64,000 bases of DNA from UBA1847 sp942492205 (GCA_942492205.1 CALODT010000001.1:620001-684000), one strand, 5' to 3'; positions 35,546-45,507 are shown, counted from the first letter of the stretch. Notes: generated by a model from the letters alone, not told the origin. A program made the numbers and translations.

Positions 35546-36709
35546 TCAGTCCGCGTAGCCCGTCAGCTCGACATAGCCGCGACCAACAATGTTTGCGCCG
35601 TCTCTTAGTCCCTGGACATCGACGGCGCCCTCCCAGTAGCGCACGGTCGTGAACAGTTCCTGATCGGCAAGTATCGGGTTCACGTCCAGAGCAAGCTTCA
35701 GGTCCGGAATCTGAACTCGCCAGGCTGCCGGATAAGTGCCGCCTTCGGGGCTGGTCCAATAGTCTGTTACGGATACGGAAACGTCCTCGCGTTTGAGGTG
35801 GCGAGATGTACCGTCCGCGGCGACCCAGGTGCCGCCGCTGTATTTGTCCTGGCTGCCGTCCGTCCTGCGCAGGCTGTAGAACATCAGCTCGCTGTCGTCG
35901 GACAGCTGCAGTGCAAACCAGTCCCAGCCTTGCTGGTCTTTTCCAAGAGCGCTGCTACTCCATTCGCGATCCAGCCAAGAAAGTCCGGATACCATGAACT
36001 CCTCGCCGCCGAGACGCAGCAATCCATTCGTTAGCCAACGCGTAATGGAGTAGTAATAGGAGGCGTTGCCAGGCATGGCCGATTTCTGCGACAGCCCCTT
36101 GTCACCGTTCAGCACCGGCGCTTTCTCTGCCAGAAGCTCGAGTTCGAGCGCGAACTCACGATCGCTTGCTCGAAGCTGCCAGTGCTCGCGTGGCTGATCG
36201 TTCGCCACAGCGGCGATTTGCCAGTCGTCAATCCAGACGCGGAACGGTTCCGTCCGGGCGCCCGCGAGCCCGAGCGCGCCGCGCGAGAAACGCTCTGCAA
36301 CGTAGAACGATTTGCCGTCAGCGTCGGTAACGGCAAAATGCGCAATGTAGACCTGGTTGCTGCGCCACGATGACCTCGATTCGATCGCCACAGGACTCAG
36401 CGCGAAACGGAAAATCGTCAACTCGAAACCGAAGCGACGCCCGTCTTCCGCATCGAGATTACCAGTCATGTACCACCACTCATTGCGAAATTCCGGGTGC
36501 GGACCATGATCGCGCGGAAACTCGAAAATCCGCGGCTCGGTTGCGAGCGCAAAGCCTTCGTTGCTTGCGGCGCTCAGCAATGTCGAGAGCTCGGACTGTT
36601 GCGCCGGCACGTCGTCGGCAACTGCGCCGGCTATCAGCCAGGCGCTCGACGCGAGGGCGGCCAGCGATCGCCATGAAAGAAAAGACCGTTGCAGTCGCAA
36701 TCGCACCAC
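35546..36709 (-). CDS. Lipocalin-like AttH/CrtC-family secreted protein
   Basis: The 387 residues have a signal peptide (cut near GAVADD, about residue 32) and the twin lipocalin-like domains of the AttH/carotenoid-hydratase family: FPRDHGPHPEFRNEWWYMTG, FGFELTIFRFAL, QVYIAHFAVTD, SGLSWLDREWSSS and GWDWFALQLSDD. Homologues sit beside ABC exporters of the AttEFG type, and that is so here: the permease gene stops one base before this GTG start, so the two are coupled. It probably works in the periplasm on a lipid-like substrate of the exporter; the substrate is unknown. Confidence 0.87.
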   Translation of the reverse strand: MVRLRLQRSFLSWRSLAALASSAWLIAGAVADDVPAQQSELSTLLSAASNEGFALATEPRIFEFPRDHGPHPEFRNEWWYMTGNLDAEDGRRFGFELTIFRFALSPVAIESRSSWRSNQVYIAHFAVTDADGKSFYVAERFSRGALGLAGARTEPFRVWIDDWQIAAVANDQPREHWQLRASDREFALELELLAEKAPVLNGDKGLSQKSAMPGNASYYYSITRWLTNGLLRLGGEEFMVSGLSWLDREWSSSALGKDQQGWDWFALQLSDDSELMFYSLRRTDGSQDKYSGGTWVAADGTSRHLKREDVSVSVTDYWTSPEGGTYPAAWRVQIPDLKLALDVNPILADQELFTTVRYWEGAVDVQGLRDGANIVGRGYVELTGYAD

Positions 36710-39238
36710 CTACTCCTCGCGCATTGCCAGCGCCGGCTCGCTGCGCGCCGAGCGCCAGGACGGATAGAGGCCTGCCAACAGCGCCGCGAATATGGAGAAC
36801 ATGACGGCCGAGAGCAGGATATCGGGTGAAACGGTCATGTCGATCTGCCAGCCGAATGCGCGGCGATTGATGACCTCGATCAGCACGTAGGCCATGACGA
36901 CGCCGAGCGGAATAGCGGCCAGACCGCTGAGGAGACCAATGACGCTGGTCTGCAGCGTGATCATGCCGCCGAGCTGCAGCGGCGTCATGCCGAGCGCACG
37001 CAGCACGGCGAGCTCCCGTGCACGTTCGAGCTGCAGTGCCAGCATGGCACCGAGTATGCCGATAAACGCCACACCGATAGCAAGCCAATACAACACGTCG
37101 GTGATGACAAACGTACGGTCGAATATTTCCAGCGAAAGGTCACGGATCTTGACGTTAGAGTTAATCAGCAACTCCTGCCTGCCCGCAGCCAGCTGGCGCA
37201 TTTTACGAATGACGTTGTTCGCATCGACACCCGCATCGAGGTACAGGCCAATGGAGTCAACGCCCGGGTCGTCGAAATGCCGGTCGTACGTTGCCCGACT
37301 CATCAACAAGGCAGTCGCGTTTATGTCATAGCTCTGGTAGGTGGCAACGACCTCGAACGCCGTCTCCCCGCGGCTCGTGCGCAACGCAACCGTGTCACCT
37401 GGCGCCACGCGATTGCGATAGGCATACGGCTCTGAAACGAGCACGACATCCTCGCTGTCGAAGCGGCGCCAGACGTCCGCCGGATTCGCATCGATGATCT
37501 CCGTACCGGCATAGCTGCCCGGTGCCATCATTGTCGCAAGAACCTGCGTTCGCCCGGCTTCGTTTTCGTGCCAGGAACGCCGGTTGCTGCTGAATGCGGC
37601 GACGCCGGGCAGACTGGTCATACTTTCGAGAAGTTCCGGATCAAAGCTGCCTCGTGGTGTTCCTGCGTAGATGTCGGCCTGCAGAGTCTGCTCCAGCCAG
37701 TCACTGACGGAGCCACGAAAGCTGTCGACCATCACGCTGACGCCGATGGTCGCGGAAACGGCGACGGCGAGCGCCACGATGGCAACGCCGGTGCGGCTCA
37801 GGCTGTTGCCAATTCCGCTCACGGCAAGTCTTGCCCAGACGCCGCCCAGCTGGCGGGCGACGGGTGCCAATGCCCGCGTGGCGGCCTTGACGGCGAGCGG
37901 TACGCAGAGCGCAAAACCAAGGATCAGCATGAAGACGGCGATCAGCCCCGCGACCAGGCTGCGGCCGGACAGTGCCAGCAGCATGACAGCGAGTACGGTA
38001 GTCACCGCGCCGGCTAGCGCAATAAACGGCAGAATGCGCCGCGTTTTCTGTTCGAGTGCCGAGCGTGTTAACGCGAGTCGCGGGCGATAGGAGGATGCTT
38101 CCAGGGCCGGCACGATTGCCGCAACCAGGGCAGCACCGATGCCAGCCGTGAATCCCTTTGCCAGGCTAAAGGCGCTGACCGATACGTCAGTGACCGAGAC
38201 CCGAAAATAGAAATCGTTGATCGATTGCGACACGAGGCCCAGCAGCTTACCGCCGAGCCAGATACCGGCGAGCACGCCAAGACCTGCGGCAACCAGGCCA
38301 ATGACGGTCGTTTCGGCGAGCACCATGGCGAACACCTGGCGTCGGGTCGTACCCAATGCGCGCAGAATGCCGATTAGCCGCCGCCGCTGCAGCACCGAGA
38401 AGCTAACGCTGTTGTAGATCAGGAACAGTCCCACCAACAGGGCTAGCAGGCTCATGGCCGTCAGGTTGGTCATGAAAGCGGCGCTCATTTCCGTCGTCGC
38501 TCGCGTTCGCGCGGCTGCTGCCAGCAGAGTCGTATCGGCCGGCAGCAACGACTCGAGACGTTCTTTGAGACCGTTGTCGCCGTCAGCGATACGCACATCA
38601 ATCCGAGTCAGCCTGTTTTCCAAGCCAAACCAGACCTGCGCCGTCGCGATGTCCGCTGTGATGAGACTATCGAGACCGGCAGCAGCGTCGTTGGTGTAGG
38701 TGCCAAGCAACACGGCGGAGTGACGTTTGCCGCCGGCGAAGACATCGAATCGCTGCCCTGCTGCGATGTCCAGGGCGTCCGCGGTGTTCTCAGACAGGAT
38801 GACGGCGCCCGGCATCGTCAGCATGTCACGAAAGAAGGACTGCGTATCGCCGGTATTTCCCGATTCGGTAGAGACCTGCCCGGAGAAAGCGCGCATCTCC
38901 TGTTCGGCAAACAAATCCACACCAAGCACCTGCAGCGATGACTCAGCGATCATTACGTCGCCGGTGATGATCGGAGCGATGCTGCGGATGCCATGCTCGA
39001 CTCGAAGTGCCGTATACAGGTCTTCGTCGATGCCGCTCGGCCCGCCGATTACCTGGTGAGTTGCTTTACCGGTCACCGTGTCCATGGACAGCAGGAAGGC
39101 TTTCCTCGCACTGCTGTTGGCAAGGTCTACCGCCTGGATGACGGCAACACCGATACTGATGCCCAGAACGGCAAGCGCGAGCTGCCACGGGTGGCGTAAC
39201 AGGTAGTTGAAGTTCGCGCGAAACAGGGCAGGCATCAT
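36710..39238 (-). CDS. ABC transporter permease, FtsX/MacB type with two permease units
   Basis: The 842 residues contain two FtsX-like permease units. Helix 1 at about residues 17-36 is followed by a periplasmic domain, then three helices (LTAMSLLALLVGLFLIYNSV region), further helices in the middle, a second periplasmic domain and a final three-helix unit ending in LLAGLYPSWRSARSEPALAMREE. It is the membrane part of a lipoprotein- or lipid-moving exporter of the AttFG/LolCE class. The frame is open to 39304, but the ATG at 39238 overlaps the ATPase stop by ATGA. Confidence 0.9.
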   Translation of the reverse strand: MMPALFRANFNYLLRHPWQLALAVLGISIGVAVIQAVDLANSSARKAFLLSMDTVTGKATHQVIGGPSGIDEDLYTALRVEHGIRSIAPIITGDVMIAESSLQVLGVDLFAEQEMRAFSGQVSTESGNTGDTQSFFRDMLTMPGAVILSENTADALDIAAGQRFDVFAGGKRHSAVLLGTYTNDAAAGLDSLITADIATAQVWFGLENRLTRIDVRIADGDNGLKERLESLLPADTTLLAAAARTRATTEMSAAFMTNLTAMSLLALLVGLFLIYNSVSFSVLQRRRLIGILRALGTTRRQVFAMVLAETTVIGLVAAGLGVLAGIWLGGKLLGLVSQSINDFYFRVSVTDVSVSAFSLAKGFTAGIGAALVAAIVPALEASSYRPRLALTRSALEQKTRRILPFIALAGAVTTVLAVMLLALSGRSLVAGLIAVFMLILGFALCVPLAVKAATRALAPVARQLGGVWARLAVSGIGNSLSRTGVAIVALAVAVSATIGVSVMVDSFRGSVSDWLEQTLQADIYAGTPRGSFDPELLESMTSLPGVAAFSSNRRSWHENEAGRTQVLATMMAPGSYAGTEIIDANPADVWRRFDSEDVVLVSEPYAYRNRVAPGDTVALRTSRGETAFEVVATYQSYDINATALLMSRATYDRHFDDPGVDSIGLYLDAGVDANNVIRKMRQLAAGRQELLINSNVKIRDLSLEIFDRTFVITDVLYWLAIGVAFIGILGAMLALQLERARELAVLRALGMTPLQLGGMITLQTSVIGLLSGLAAIPLGVVMAYVLIEVINRRAFGWQIDMTVSPDILLSAVMFSIFAALLAGLYPSWRSARSEPALAMREE

Positions 39239-39942
39239 GCAGCCGGGTGCGTACTCGACGGTGTTTCGAATCTGCCGTTGTGCAGCTCGAGTGTACGATC
39301 GCAAAACGACGCTACCGCCGCGCTGTGCGTCGCGATCAACATGGTGCCGCCGACCTGGCGCACGAGTCGGTCAAGCAATGCCAGCACGGTTTCTGCCGTT
39401 GCATCGTCCAGGTTACCGGTCGGTTCGTCGGCGAGCAGCACGGCGGGCCGATGACTGAGCGCGCGTGCGATCGCGACGCGCTGCTGCTCACCACCGGAAA
39501 GCACATCCGGGTAGCTGTCCGCGCGATCGGCGAGTCCGACGGCGTCCAGCAGCTCTGCAATACGTGTATCGGCTTCGTTGCCCGCAACCCCGTTGAGTTC
39601 CAGAACCAGCCGGATGTTGTCTGCTACGCTCAGCGTAGGCACGAGATTGAACGCCTGGTAGACAAAACCTATGTGCTTGCGGCGAAACAGCGTGCGCTCG
39701 TGTTCCGAGAGTTCCGTGATGTCCATGCCCGCGACCGTTACGCGACCGCTATCGGGAGCATCGATGCCGCCGATCAGGTTCAGCAGGGTCGACTTGCCCG
39801 AGCCGCTGCGGCCACGTATCGCGACCGTTTCTCCCCTCTGGAAATCGGCGCTGATCTGATCAAGCACGCGGTGGGTTCGATTGCCTTCCGCGAAGTCCCT
39901 GCTAAGTTTCGCAAGGCAGATCTCAGCGTCTTCCGACGTCAC
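39235..39942 (-). CDS. ABC transporter ATP-binding protein, LolD/MacB type
   Basis: The motor ATPase for the permease that follows. The 235 residues have Walker A GRSGSGKST, the Q-loop FVYQAFNLVPTL, ABC signature LSGGEQQRVAIARAL, Walker B VLLADEPTGNLD and the H-loop IATHS. The start is a GTG at 39942 with GGAG eight bases ahead; a longer frame to 40050 would overlap the oligopeptidase gene. It is 22 bases after that gene and four bases into the permease gene, so all four minus-strand genes are probably one transcript. Confidence 0.92.
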   Translation of the reverse strand: MTSEDAEICLAKLSRDFAEGNRTHRVLDQISADFQRGETVAIRGRSGSGKSTLLNLIGGIDAPDSGRVTVAGMDITELSEHERTLFRRKHIGFVYQAFNLVPTLSVADNIRLVLELNGVAGNEADTRIAELLDAVGLADRADSYPDVLSGGEQQRVAIARALSHRPAVLLADEPTGNLDDATAETVLALLDRLVRQVGGTMLIATHSAAVASFCDRTLELHNGRFETPSSTHPAA

Positions 39943-39964
39943 TATGTGAGCTCCGTTTCTGACA

Positions 39965-42070
39965 CTATTCGCGGATGCCTTCCAGCCCCAGGAAGAAAGC
40001 GTAGTAGAGTGCCGTGTCCTCGATACGGCGGAAGCGACCGGTTTTGCCACTGTGGCCAGCCGACATGTCCGTCTTCAGCACCAGCAGATTGTCGTCCGTT
40101 TTGTAATCGCGCAGCTTGGCGACCCATTTGGCAGGCTCCCAGTACTGAACCTGCGAGTCATGCAGGCCGGTCGCTACCAGGATATTGGGGTAATCGGTCC
40201 GGCGGACATTGTCGTAGGGCGAATAGGACAGCATGTAGTCGTAGAATTCCTTCTCGTGCGGGTCGCCCCATTCGTCCCATTCGCCGGTTGTCAGCGGGAT
40301 GTCTTCGTCGAGCATTGTCGTGACCACGTCGACGAAAGGCACAACCGCATAGATGCCGTTGTAGAGCTCGGGCGCCATGTTCAGCACAGCGCCCATCAGC
40401 AGACCCCCGGCGCTGCCGCCATAGGCGTAAAGTTTTTCCGATGTCGTGTAGCCAGCTTCGATCAGGGACCTCGAAACATCAATGAAATCGGTAAACGTAT
40501 TCTTCTTCTTGAGTTGACGACCGTCGTAGTACCACTGCCGGCCCATCTCGGATCCGCCGCGAATGTGCGCGATGGCGAATACGAATCCGCGGTCCAGCAG
40601 GCTCAGGCGATTCGCGTTGAAATAGGGGAACGTGCTGGAGCCGTAAGACCCATAGGCGTACTGCAGCAACGGATTCTTGCCGTTCTTCTCCAGCCCCTTG
40701 CGGTACACCACCGATACGGGCACTTGCGTGCCATCGCGGGCGGTTGCGAACAGGCGCTCGGTTACGTAATTGGCGCGATCAAAGTCGCCGATGACCGCGC
40801 GCTCCTTGATAAGTGTGTGTTGTTCGCTTTTAAAGTTGTAATCGTAGGTCGATTCCGGCGTCGTCAGTGATTCGTAGACATAGCGAAACTCGGCAGCATC
40901 GAATTCGTAGTTGTCGTCGGCATACGCGACGTAAACCTGCTCGTCGAACTCCACCCGCCGCTTGTCGCCCGTTGCGCGATCAATGACATCCATCTGTGTC
41001 AGTCCGTTCTCCAGCAATGTCACAACCAGGTGGTCCTGAAACACCTCAACGTCTTCGATGAGCGCGGTGTCGCTGTGGCCGAGGACTTCTCGCCAGGCGC
41101 CCTTGGACGTGTCGCCAAGCGGCGCTTCCATGAGCTTGAAGTTCTCTGCGCCGTCATTCGTCAAGACGTAGAAACGATCACCGCCATCCGTAACGACGTA
41201 CTCGTGTTCCTCCTCGCGCGGCAGAAACACGGTCGCTTCGTCCTGCGGCGTATCGGCCGACAGGTAGCGAACTTCCGTGGAAAGGGTTTGTGAGCTGACG
41301 AGGTAGAAATAGGCCGACGACAGCGACTTCGACAGGTACAGGTAGTTGGTTTCGTCCTCTTCCTCGTAGACGAGCGAGTCCTCAGCGTCGCCGAGCTGAT
41401 GACGGAAGATCCGGTAGGATCGCAGCGTCTCCGGGTGCTGCTTTCCGTACAGGACTGTCTCGCTATCGTTGGCCCACTCGAAATTTGCGGTGGCGTCTTT
41501 TATGACGTCGTCGAGCAGCTCGCCGGTCTCTATGTCGAGAAAGTAAATATCGTAGAAACGGCGGCCTTCCGTATCGACGCCGTACGCCGCAATCCTGTCA
41601 TCCGGGCTGACAGACAGGCTACGTACGGCGTAGTAGTCGGCATCCCCGGCGATCGCATTGACGTCGAGAATGATCTGCTCATCCGCATCGAGCGACCCTT
41701 TCTTGCGCGCATAGATCGGATACTCGCTGCCTTCAACGTAACGAACGTAATAAAAATAGTCGCCACGCTTGTACGGCGCCGTCTCCTCATCCTGCTGAAT
41801 ACGCGACTTGATCTCTTCGATCAGCACGTCCTGCAGCCCTTTGAACGGACTTAATGCCGACTCCGTATACGCGTTCTCGGCTTCGAGATAAGCAATAACC
41901 TCGGGGTTCTCACGCTCACGCAGCCAGAAGTAGTCATCTACGCGCTTGTCGCCGTGGATCTCCAGGGTAACGGGCTTTTTCTCTGCTGTTGGCATTGGCG
42001 CTGGGGTTTCCCTGGTTGTGCAGGCCGCAAGGACGACAGTCAGAAGCAACGGCGTGATGAAATGTCTCAT
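39965..42070 (-). CDS. S9 family oligopeptidase B-like lipoprotein
   Basis: A 701-residue serine peptidase of the prolyl oligopeptidase family: an N-terminal beta-propeller that filters substrates to small peptides, then an alpha/beta hydrolase domain. Catalytic residues are S553 (YGGSAGGLL), D638 (ATGLHDSQV) and H673 (SAGHSGKTG). The EMGRQWYYDGR and the acidic VVPFVDVVTTMLDEDIPLT pattern point to oligopeptidase B, cutting after basic residues. A lipobox (LLTVVLAAC, Cys17) predicts a lipid-anchored periplasmic protein, unlike the cytosolic E. coli enzyme. A TATACT -10-like element lies upstream on its strand. Confidence 0.92.
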   Translation of the reverse strand: MRHFITPLLLTVVLAACTTRETPAPMPTAEKKPVTLEIHGDKRVDDYFWLRERENPEVIAYLEAENAYTESALSPFKGLQDVLIEEIKSRIQQDEETAPYKRGDYFYYVRYVEGSEYPIYARKKGSLDADEQIILDVNAIAGDADYYAVRSLSVSPDDRIAAYGVDTEGRRFYDIYFLDIETGELLDDVIKDATANFEWANDSETVLYGKQHPETLRSYRIFRHQLGDAEDSLVYEEEDETNYLYLSKSLSSAYFYLVSSQTLSTEVRYLSADTPQDEATVFLPREEEHEYVVTDGGDRFYVLTNDGAENFKLMEAPLGDTSKGAWREVLGHSDTALIEDVEVFQDHLVVTLLENGLTQMDVIDRATGDKRRVEFDEQVYVAYADDNYEFDAAEFRYVYESLTTPESTYDYNFKSEQHTLIKERAVIGDFDRANYVTERLFATARDGTQVPVSVVYRKGLEKNGKNPLLQYAYGSYGSSTFPYFNANRLSLLDRGFVFAIAHIRGGSEMGRQWYYDGRQLKKKNTFTDFIDVSRSLIEAGYTTSEKLYAYGGSAGGLLMGAVLNMAPELYNGIYAVVPFVDVVTTMLDEDIPLTTGEWDEWGDPHEKEFYDYMLSYSPYDNVRRTDYPNILVATGLHDSQVQYWEPAKWVAKLRDYKTDDNLLVLKTDMSAGHSGKTGRFRRIEDTALYYAFFLGLEGIRE

Positions 42071-42221
42071 GGTGTCTGTTCCACGGTAGGCTGGGGCGGA
42101 GAGTATAACGACGGGCTTCGGGCGCCGACAGCACCTTCGGACCGTGAGAGCTTGCCAGTGTTCCTCTCCGGTCCGGGATAATGCTATCGTGCCGCGAGCC
42201 GATTACCCGGGGAACACCGCC

Positions 42222-44297
42222 TTGCCAAGCCTGATCAGTGAACTCAAGCGCCGTAACGTATTCCGCGTCGGTACGGCCTATGTGCTGGTCTCCTGGCTGG
42301 TTGCGCAGGCCGGCGATCTGCTGGCTGATAACCTGGCCTTGCCGGAATGGTTCATGCCGATGCTGCTGGCCATGCTGGCGCTGGGTTTGCCCATTGCCCT
42401 GTTCCTGGCTTGGGCATTCGAGCTCACGCCGGAGGGCGTCAAGAAGACTGAAGAAGTCGACAGGGATACGTCGATTACGCCATCGACCGGGCGTCGGCTC
42501 AACTACTTCATTATCGCGGCGCTGGCATTGGCAGTTGTGCTGTTGCTGGCTGACCGATTCCGCGAGCCCGCGGTGCCATCGGTTGCCAGTGAGGACACGG
42601 GTGAAGTCGCGCCGGCCCTGGAAAAATCCATCGCCGTGCTGCCGTTTTCGAATCTTTCGACAGACACCAGCGCAGACAGTTTTGTCGCCGGGCTGCACGA
42701 CGATTTGCTGACGCAGCTATCGAAGATCAACCAGCTGAAGGTCATTTCGCGCACCTCGGTGCTGCGCTACGCCGGAACTGTACACAACATCAAGGATATT
42801 GCCGCTGAGCTTGGCGTCGCCACGGTAATGGAGGGCGGTGTGCAACGCGCCGGAGACCGGGTGCGGCTCAATGTGCAGTTGATCGACGCTGCGACCGACG
42901 AACATATCTGGGCGGAAACTTACGATCGCACATTGACAACTGCAAATGTGTTCGACGTGCAAAGTGAAATTACGCGGCAGATTGCCACGGCCCTGCAGGC
43001 GGCGCTGACGCCTGCCGAACAGGTGAGTCTTGATAGTCGGCCGACCGACAGTCTCGCCGCGTACGAGGCCTATCTCAATGCCAAGCTCCTGCTGGAGCAG
43101 CGCACTGAGCGAGGCGACGACGTAGTGAGTGAGGCGATTGCAGCGGCCAGGCAGTCGGTTGAACTGGATCCCGGCTTTGCGGAGGCGTGGGCAACGCTGG
43201 CGCATACCTACCTGAGCCGCTTCTGGTACACGAGCCGCGAGCAGGGCGACGCAAGCGAGGCATGGGCGGCGATCGGCAGCGCCCGCGCGCTGCAGCCCGA
43301 TTCCACGGAAGTCGCCCTGATGCTTGGCCTGTACCACTACTGGGTCAATCTCGACTACGCGTCGGCGCTGATCGAGGTCGATCGCGTGTTGACGCTCGAG
43401 TCGAGTAACGAACATGCCTGGGCCATCAGGGGCTGGATTCTGCGGCGCGCCGGCCGCTGGAGCGAGGCGCTGGAAGCCTTGAAGCGGGCCGCTGTGCTGG
43501 ACCCTAACTCGGTAGAGAACCTGGTGGAGGTCGGGGATTCGCTGCGGGTGCTGGATCGCTTCGCAGAGGCGGCCGCCTGGCAGGATGCCGCCGAGAAACG
43601 CGACCCGGGTAACTCGCAGATTCGCTTGCGCCGAGCCTGGCTGCAGCAGACGACGACCGGCGACAACCTGCCGCTTCTGACGTTGCTGCGAGAGCTTGCG
43701 AACGCCGGCAATATTGGTCTGACTGATCGTGTCGATTACGTGCTGGCCGAGGCGCGTTTTGGCGACGCGCAGCGCGCGCTCGATTTCATCGGACAATGGG
43801 CGCCGGGTACGATTGACGTGCAGTACCAATTCTGGCCCGAGGACCTGCTGCGTGCCTACGTGCTGTGGAATCACGGTCAGGCGGCAGAGGCCGCTCGCCT
43901 TGCCGGGCAGGCGTTACCCATTATCGACGCTGCAAAACGTCTCGAGCCCATCGAGGCGGATATCGAGCGGGCACGGGCCTATGCACTGGCGATCATGGGT
44001 CGCAAAGATGAGGCACTTGCCGCAGCGCAGCGGGTGCGGGAGCTGTACCCGAGGTCGCTGGATGACTGGGGCGGCGGCGACTACCTGTTCGCGGCGGCGG
44101 AGACGCTTGCGATTGCCGGGCAGGACGAGCTGGCGCTCACGTGGCTTGACGAGTATGCATCCGGCGATGGCGCGGATTTCTCGCTTGCAGCCACCCGCCA
44201 GTATCCGGCCTACGCCCGGCTGGCCGATAGCCCCGGATTTGCCGCGCTGGTCGAAAAGCATGGCCTGGTACCGACCGACAAGAGCCGCACGCTCTAG
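42222..44297 (+). CDS. Membrane-anchored TolB-like/TPR signalling protein
   Basis: The 691 residues follow a plan common in marine Gammaproteobacteria: an N-terminal unit ELKRRNVFRVGTAYVLVSWLVAQ with membrane helices at about residues 14-33 and 42-60, a third helix near 95, a FlgO/TolB-like periplasmic domain (IAVLPFSNLSTDTSADSF, VMEGGVQRAGDRVRLNVQLID, IWAETYDR) and a long run of TPRs to the end. In relatives this unit follows a DNA-binding or cyclase domain; here neither is present. TTG 42222 is chosen because GGGGAA precedes it and family members begin just before ELKRRN. Confidence 0.8.
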   Translation: MPSLISELKRRNVFRVGTAYVLVSWLVAQAGDLLADNLALPEWFMPMLLAMLALGLPIALFLAWAFELTPEGVKKTEEVDRDTSITPSTGRRLNYFIIAALALAVVLLLADRFREPAVPSVASEDTGEVAPALEKSIAVLPFSNLSTDTSADSFVAGLHDDLLTQLSKINQLKVISRTSVLRYAGTVHNIKDIAAELGVATVMEGGVQRAGDRVRLNVQLIDAATDEHIWAETYDRTLTTANVFDVQSEITRQIATALQAALTPAEQVSLDSRPTDSLAAYEAYLNAKLLLEQRTERGDDVVSEAIAAARQSVELDPGFAEAWATLAHTYLSRFWYTSREQGDASEAWAAIGSARALQPDSTEVALMLGLYHYWVNLDYASALIEVDRVLTLESSNEHAWAIRGWILRRAGRWSEALEALKRAAVLDPNSVENLVEVGDSLRVLDRFAEAAAWQDAAEKRDPGNSQIRLRRAWLQQTTTGDNLPLLTLLRELANAGNIGLTDRVDYVLAEARFGDAQRALDFIGQWAPGTIDVQYQFWPEDLLRAYVLWNHGQAAEAARLAGQALPIIDAAKRLEPIEADIERARAYALAIMGRKDEALAAAQRVRELYPRSLDDWGGGDYLFAAAETLAIAGQDELALTWLDEYASGDGADFSLAATRQYPAYARLADSPGFAALVEKHGLVPTDKSRTL

Positions 44298-44328
44298 AAC
44301 CAGCTGACGACCGCGGCCGGCGCTCGAG

Positions 44329-44748
44329 CTACCAGTGCCCGACACTCGGCATCGACGCCCACGGCTCCCTGGGCGGCAGCGCATCGCCCTTTTGCAACAA
44401 CTCGATCGAGATGTTGTCGGGCGAGCGTACGAACGCCATGTGGCCGTCGCGCGGCGGCCGGTTGATCGTTACGCCCGCGTCCATCAGCTTCTGGCACAGG
44501 GCGTAGATATCATCGACACGGTAGGCCAGGTGCCCAAAGTTCCGACCCTCGTCATACTCCTCCGGGTCCCAGTTGTACGTCAGCTCGATCTGCGCGTCCT
44601 CGTCACCGGGCGCGGCGAGAAATACCAGTGTGAAACGTCCCTGTTCGCTGTCGTAGCGCTTGAGTTCGACGAGCCCGAGCTGCTCGCAATAGAACTCCAG
44701 CGACTTGTCGATGTCAGTAACACGTACCATGGTGTGCAGGTATTTCAT
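44329..44748 (-). CDS. gloA: Lactoylglutathione lyase (glyoxalase I)
   Basis: Isomerises the methylglyoxal-glutathione adduct to S-lactoylglutathione, the first step of methylglyoxal removal. The metal ligands are visible at H5 (YLHTMVRV), the glutamate in FTLVFL-to-ELTYNWD region, H in FGHLAYRV and E in SIELLQKG. The 139 residues from ATG 44748, with GGAG ahead, are typical of the bacterial nickel-type enzyme. The longer frame to 44778 has no ribosome site. Confidence 0.92.
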   Translation of the reverse strand: MKYLHTMVRVTDIDKSLEFYCEQLGLVELKRYDSEQGRFTLVFLAAPGDEDAQIELTYNWDPEEYDEGRNFGHLAYRVDDIYALCQKLMDAGVTINRPPRDGHMAFVRSPDNISIELLQKGDALPPREPWASMPSVGHW

Positions 44749-44793
44749 TGTCTTGCTCCGGGCTGGCCTTGAGCCCACAATGGTCGTTGATCA

Positions 44794-45507
44794 ATGCCTC
44801 TTGGGCAACTTGTGAACGACATTCGCACCATCACCCTCGACCTCGACGACACGCTCTGGGCAATACACCCGGTCATCAAGCGTGCGGAGGAGCGCCTGTA
44901 TTCGTGGCTGGCTGAGCACTACCCGAGAATTACGGAATTGTTCGGCCCCGAGGAGCTGCGGGGAGTGCGTGCGGAGGTGATTGCCGAGTACCGGGACCGT
45001 GTTCACGACCTGACATTTCTTCGCCGCACCGTGCTTACTCGTATCGGTGAAGCCGCCGGCTACGATTCTGCGTACGTTGATGACGCCTTCGCCGTCTTCG
45101 ACGAGGCGCGCAACGATGTTGCGCTGTTTCCGGAGGCGCGCCCGGCGCTGCTCGCGTTGCGTCAGCGATTCACGCTGATCGCCGTGACCAACGGGAACGC
45201 CAACCTGGAAAAAATCGGTATTCGCGACCTGTTCGACGGTGTCGTGTCTGCGGTGATGGCTGGCGCAGCAAAACCGGCGCGCCCGATCTTCGACATGGCC
45301 GTCGCTGCGGGCGGTGCCAGAGCGGAGCAGACGCTGCATGTCGGCGATCATCCTTTGTACGATGTGCACGGTGCACGCGATGCGGGACTGAGAGCCGTCT
45401 GGGTCAATCGCAACGGCGACGAGTGGCCGACGGAATACCCCCTGCCGGATGCCGAGGTGCAGCACGTCGGCGAGCTGCACGATCTCCTGCACGCGTCGGA
45501 ACGGTGA
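44794..45507 (+). CDS. HAD-family hydrolase, YjjG/phosphatase-like
   Basis: The 237 residues are a haloacid-dehalogenase-fold phosphatase with nucleophile and acid D16 and D18 (LDLDDTLW), motif II VTNGNAN, motif III lysine near AKPARPIF and motif IV VGDHPLYDV. The helical cap sits between residues about 25 and 95. The substrate is unknown; close relatives remove phosphate from flavin or nucleotide phosphates. ATG 44794 is used, though GTG 44812 just before the first strand is also possible. It overlaps the next gene by GTGA. Confidence 0.85.
   Translation: MPLGQLVNDIRTITLDLDDTLWAIHPVIKRAEERLYSWLAEHYPRITELFGPEELRGVRAEVIAEYRDRVHDLTFLRRTVLTRIGEAAGYDSAYVDDAFAVFDEARNDVALFPEARPALLALRQRFTLIAVTNGNANLEKIGIRDLFDGVVSAVMAGAAKPARPIFDMAVAAGGARAEQTLHVGDHPLYDVHGARDAGLRAVWVNRNGDEWPTEYPLPDAEVQHVGELHDLLHASER

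Noticed and set aside
42717..43874. 385-codon frame on the minus strand opposite the TPR signalling gene
   Set aside because: The plus-strand protein shows clear TolB-like and TPR patterns; the other is a shadow.
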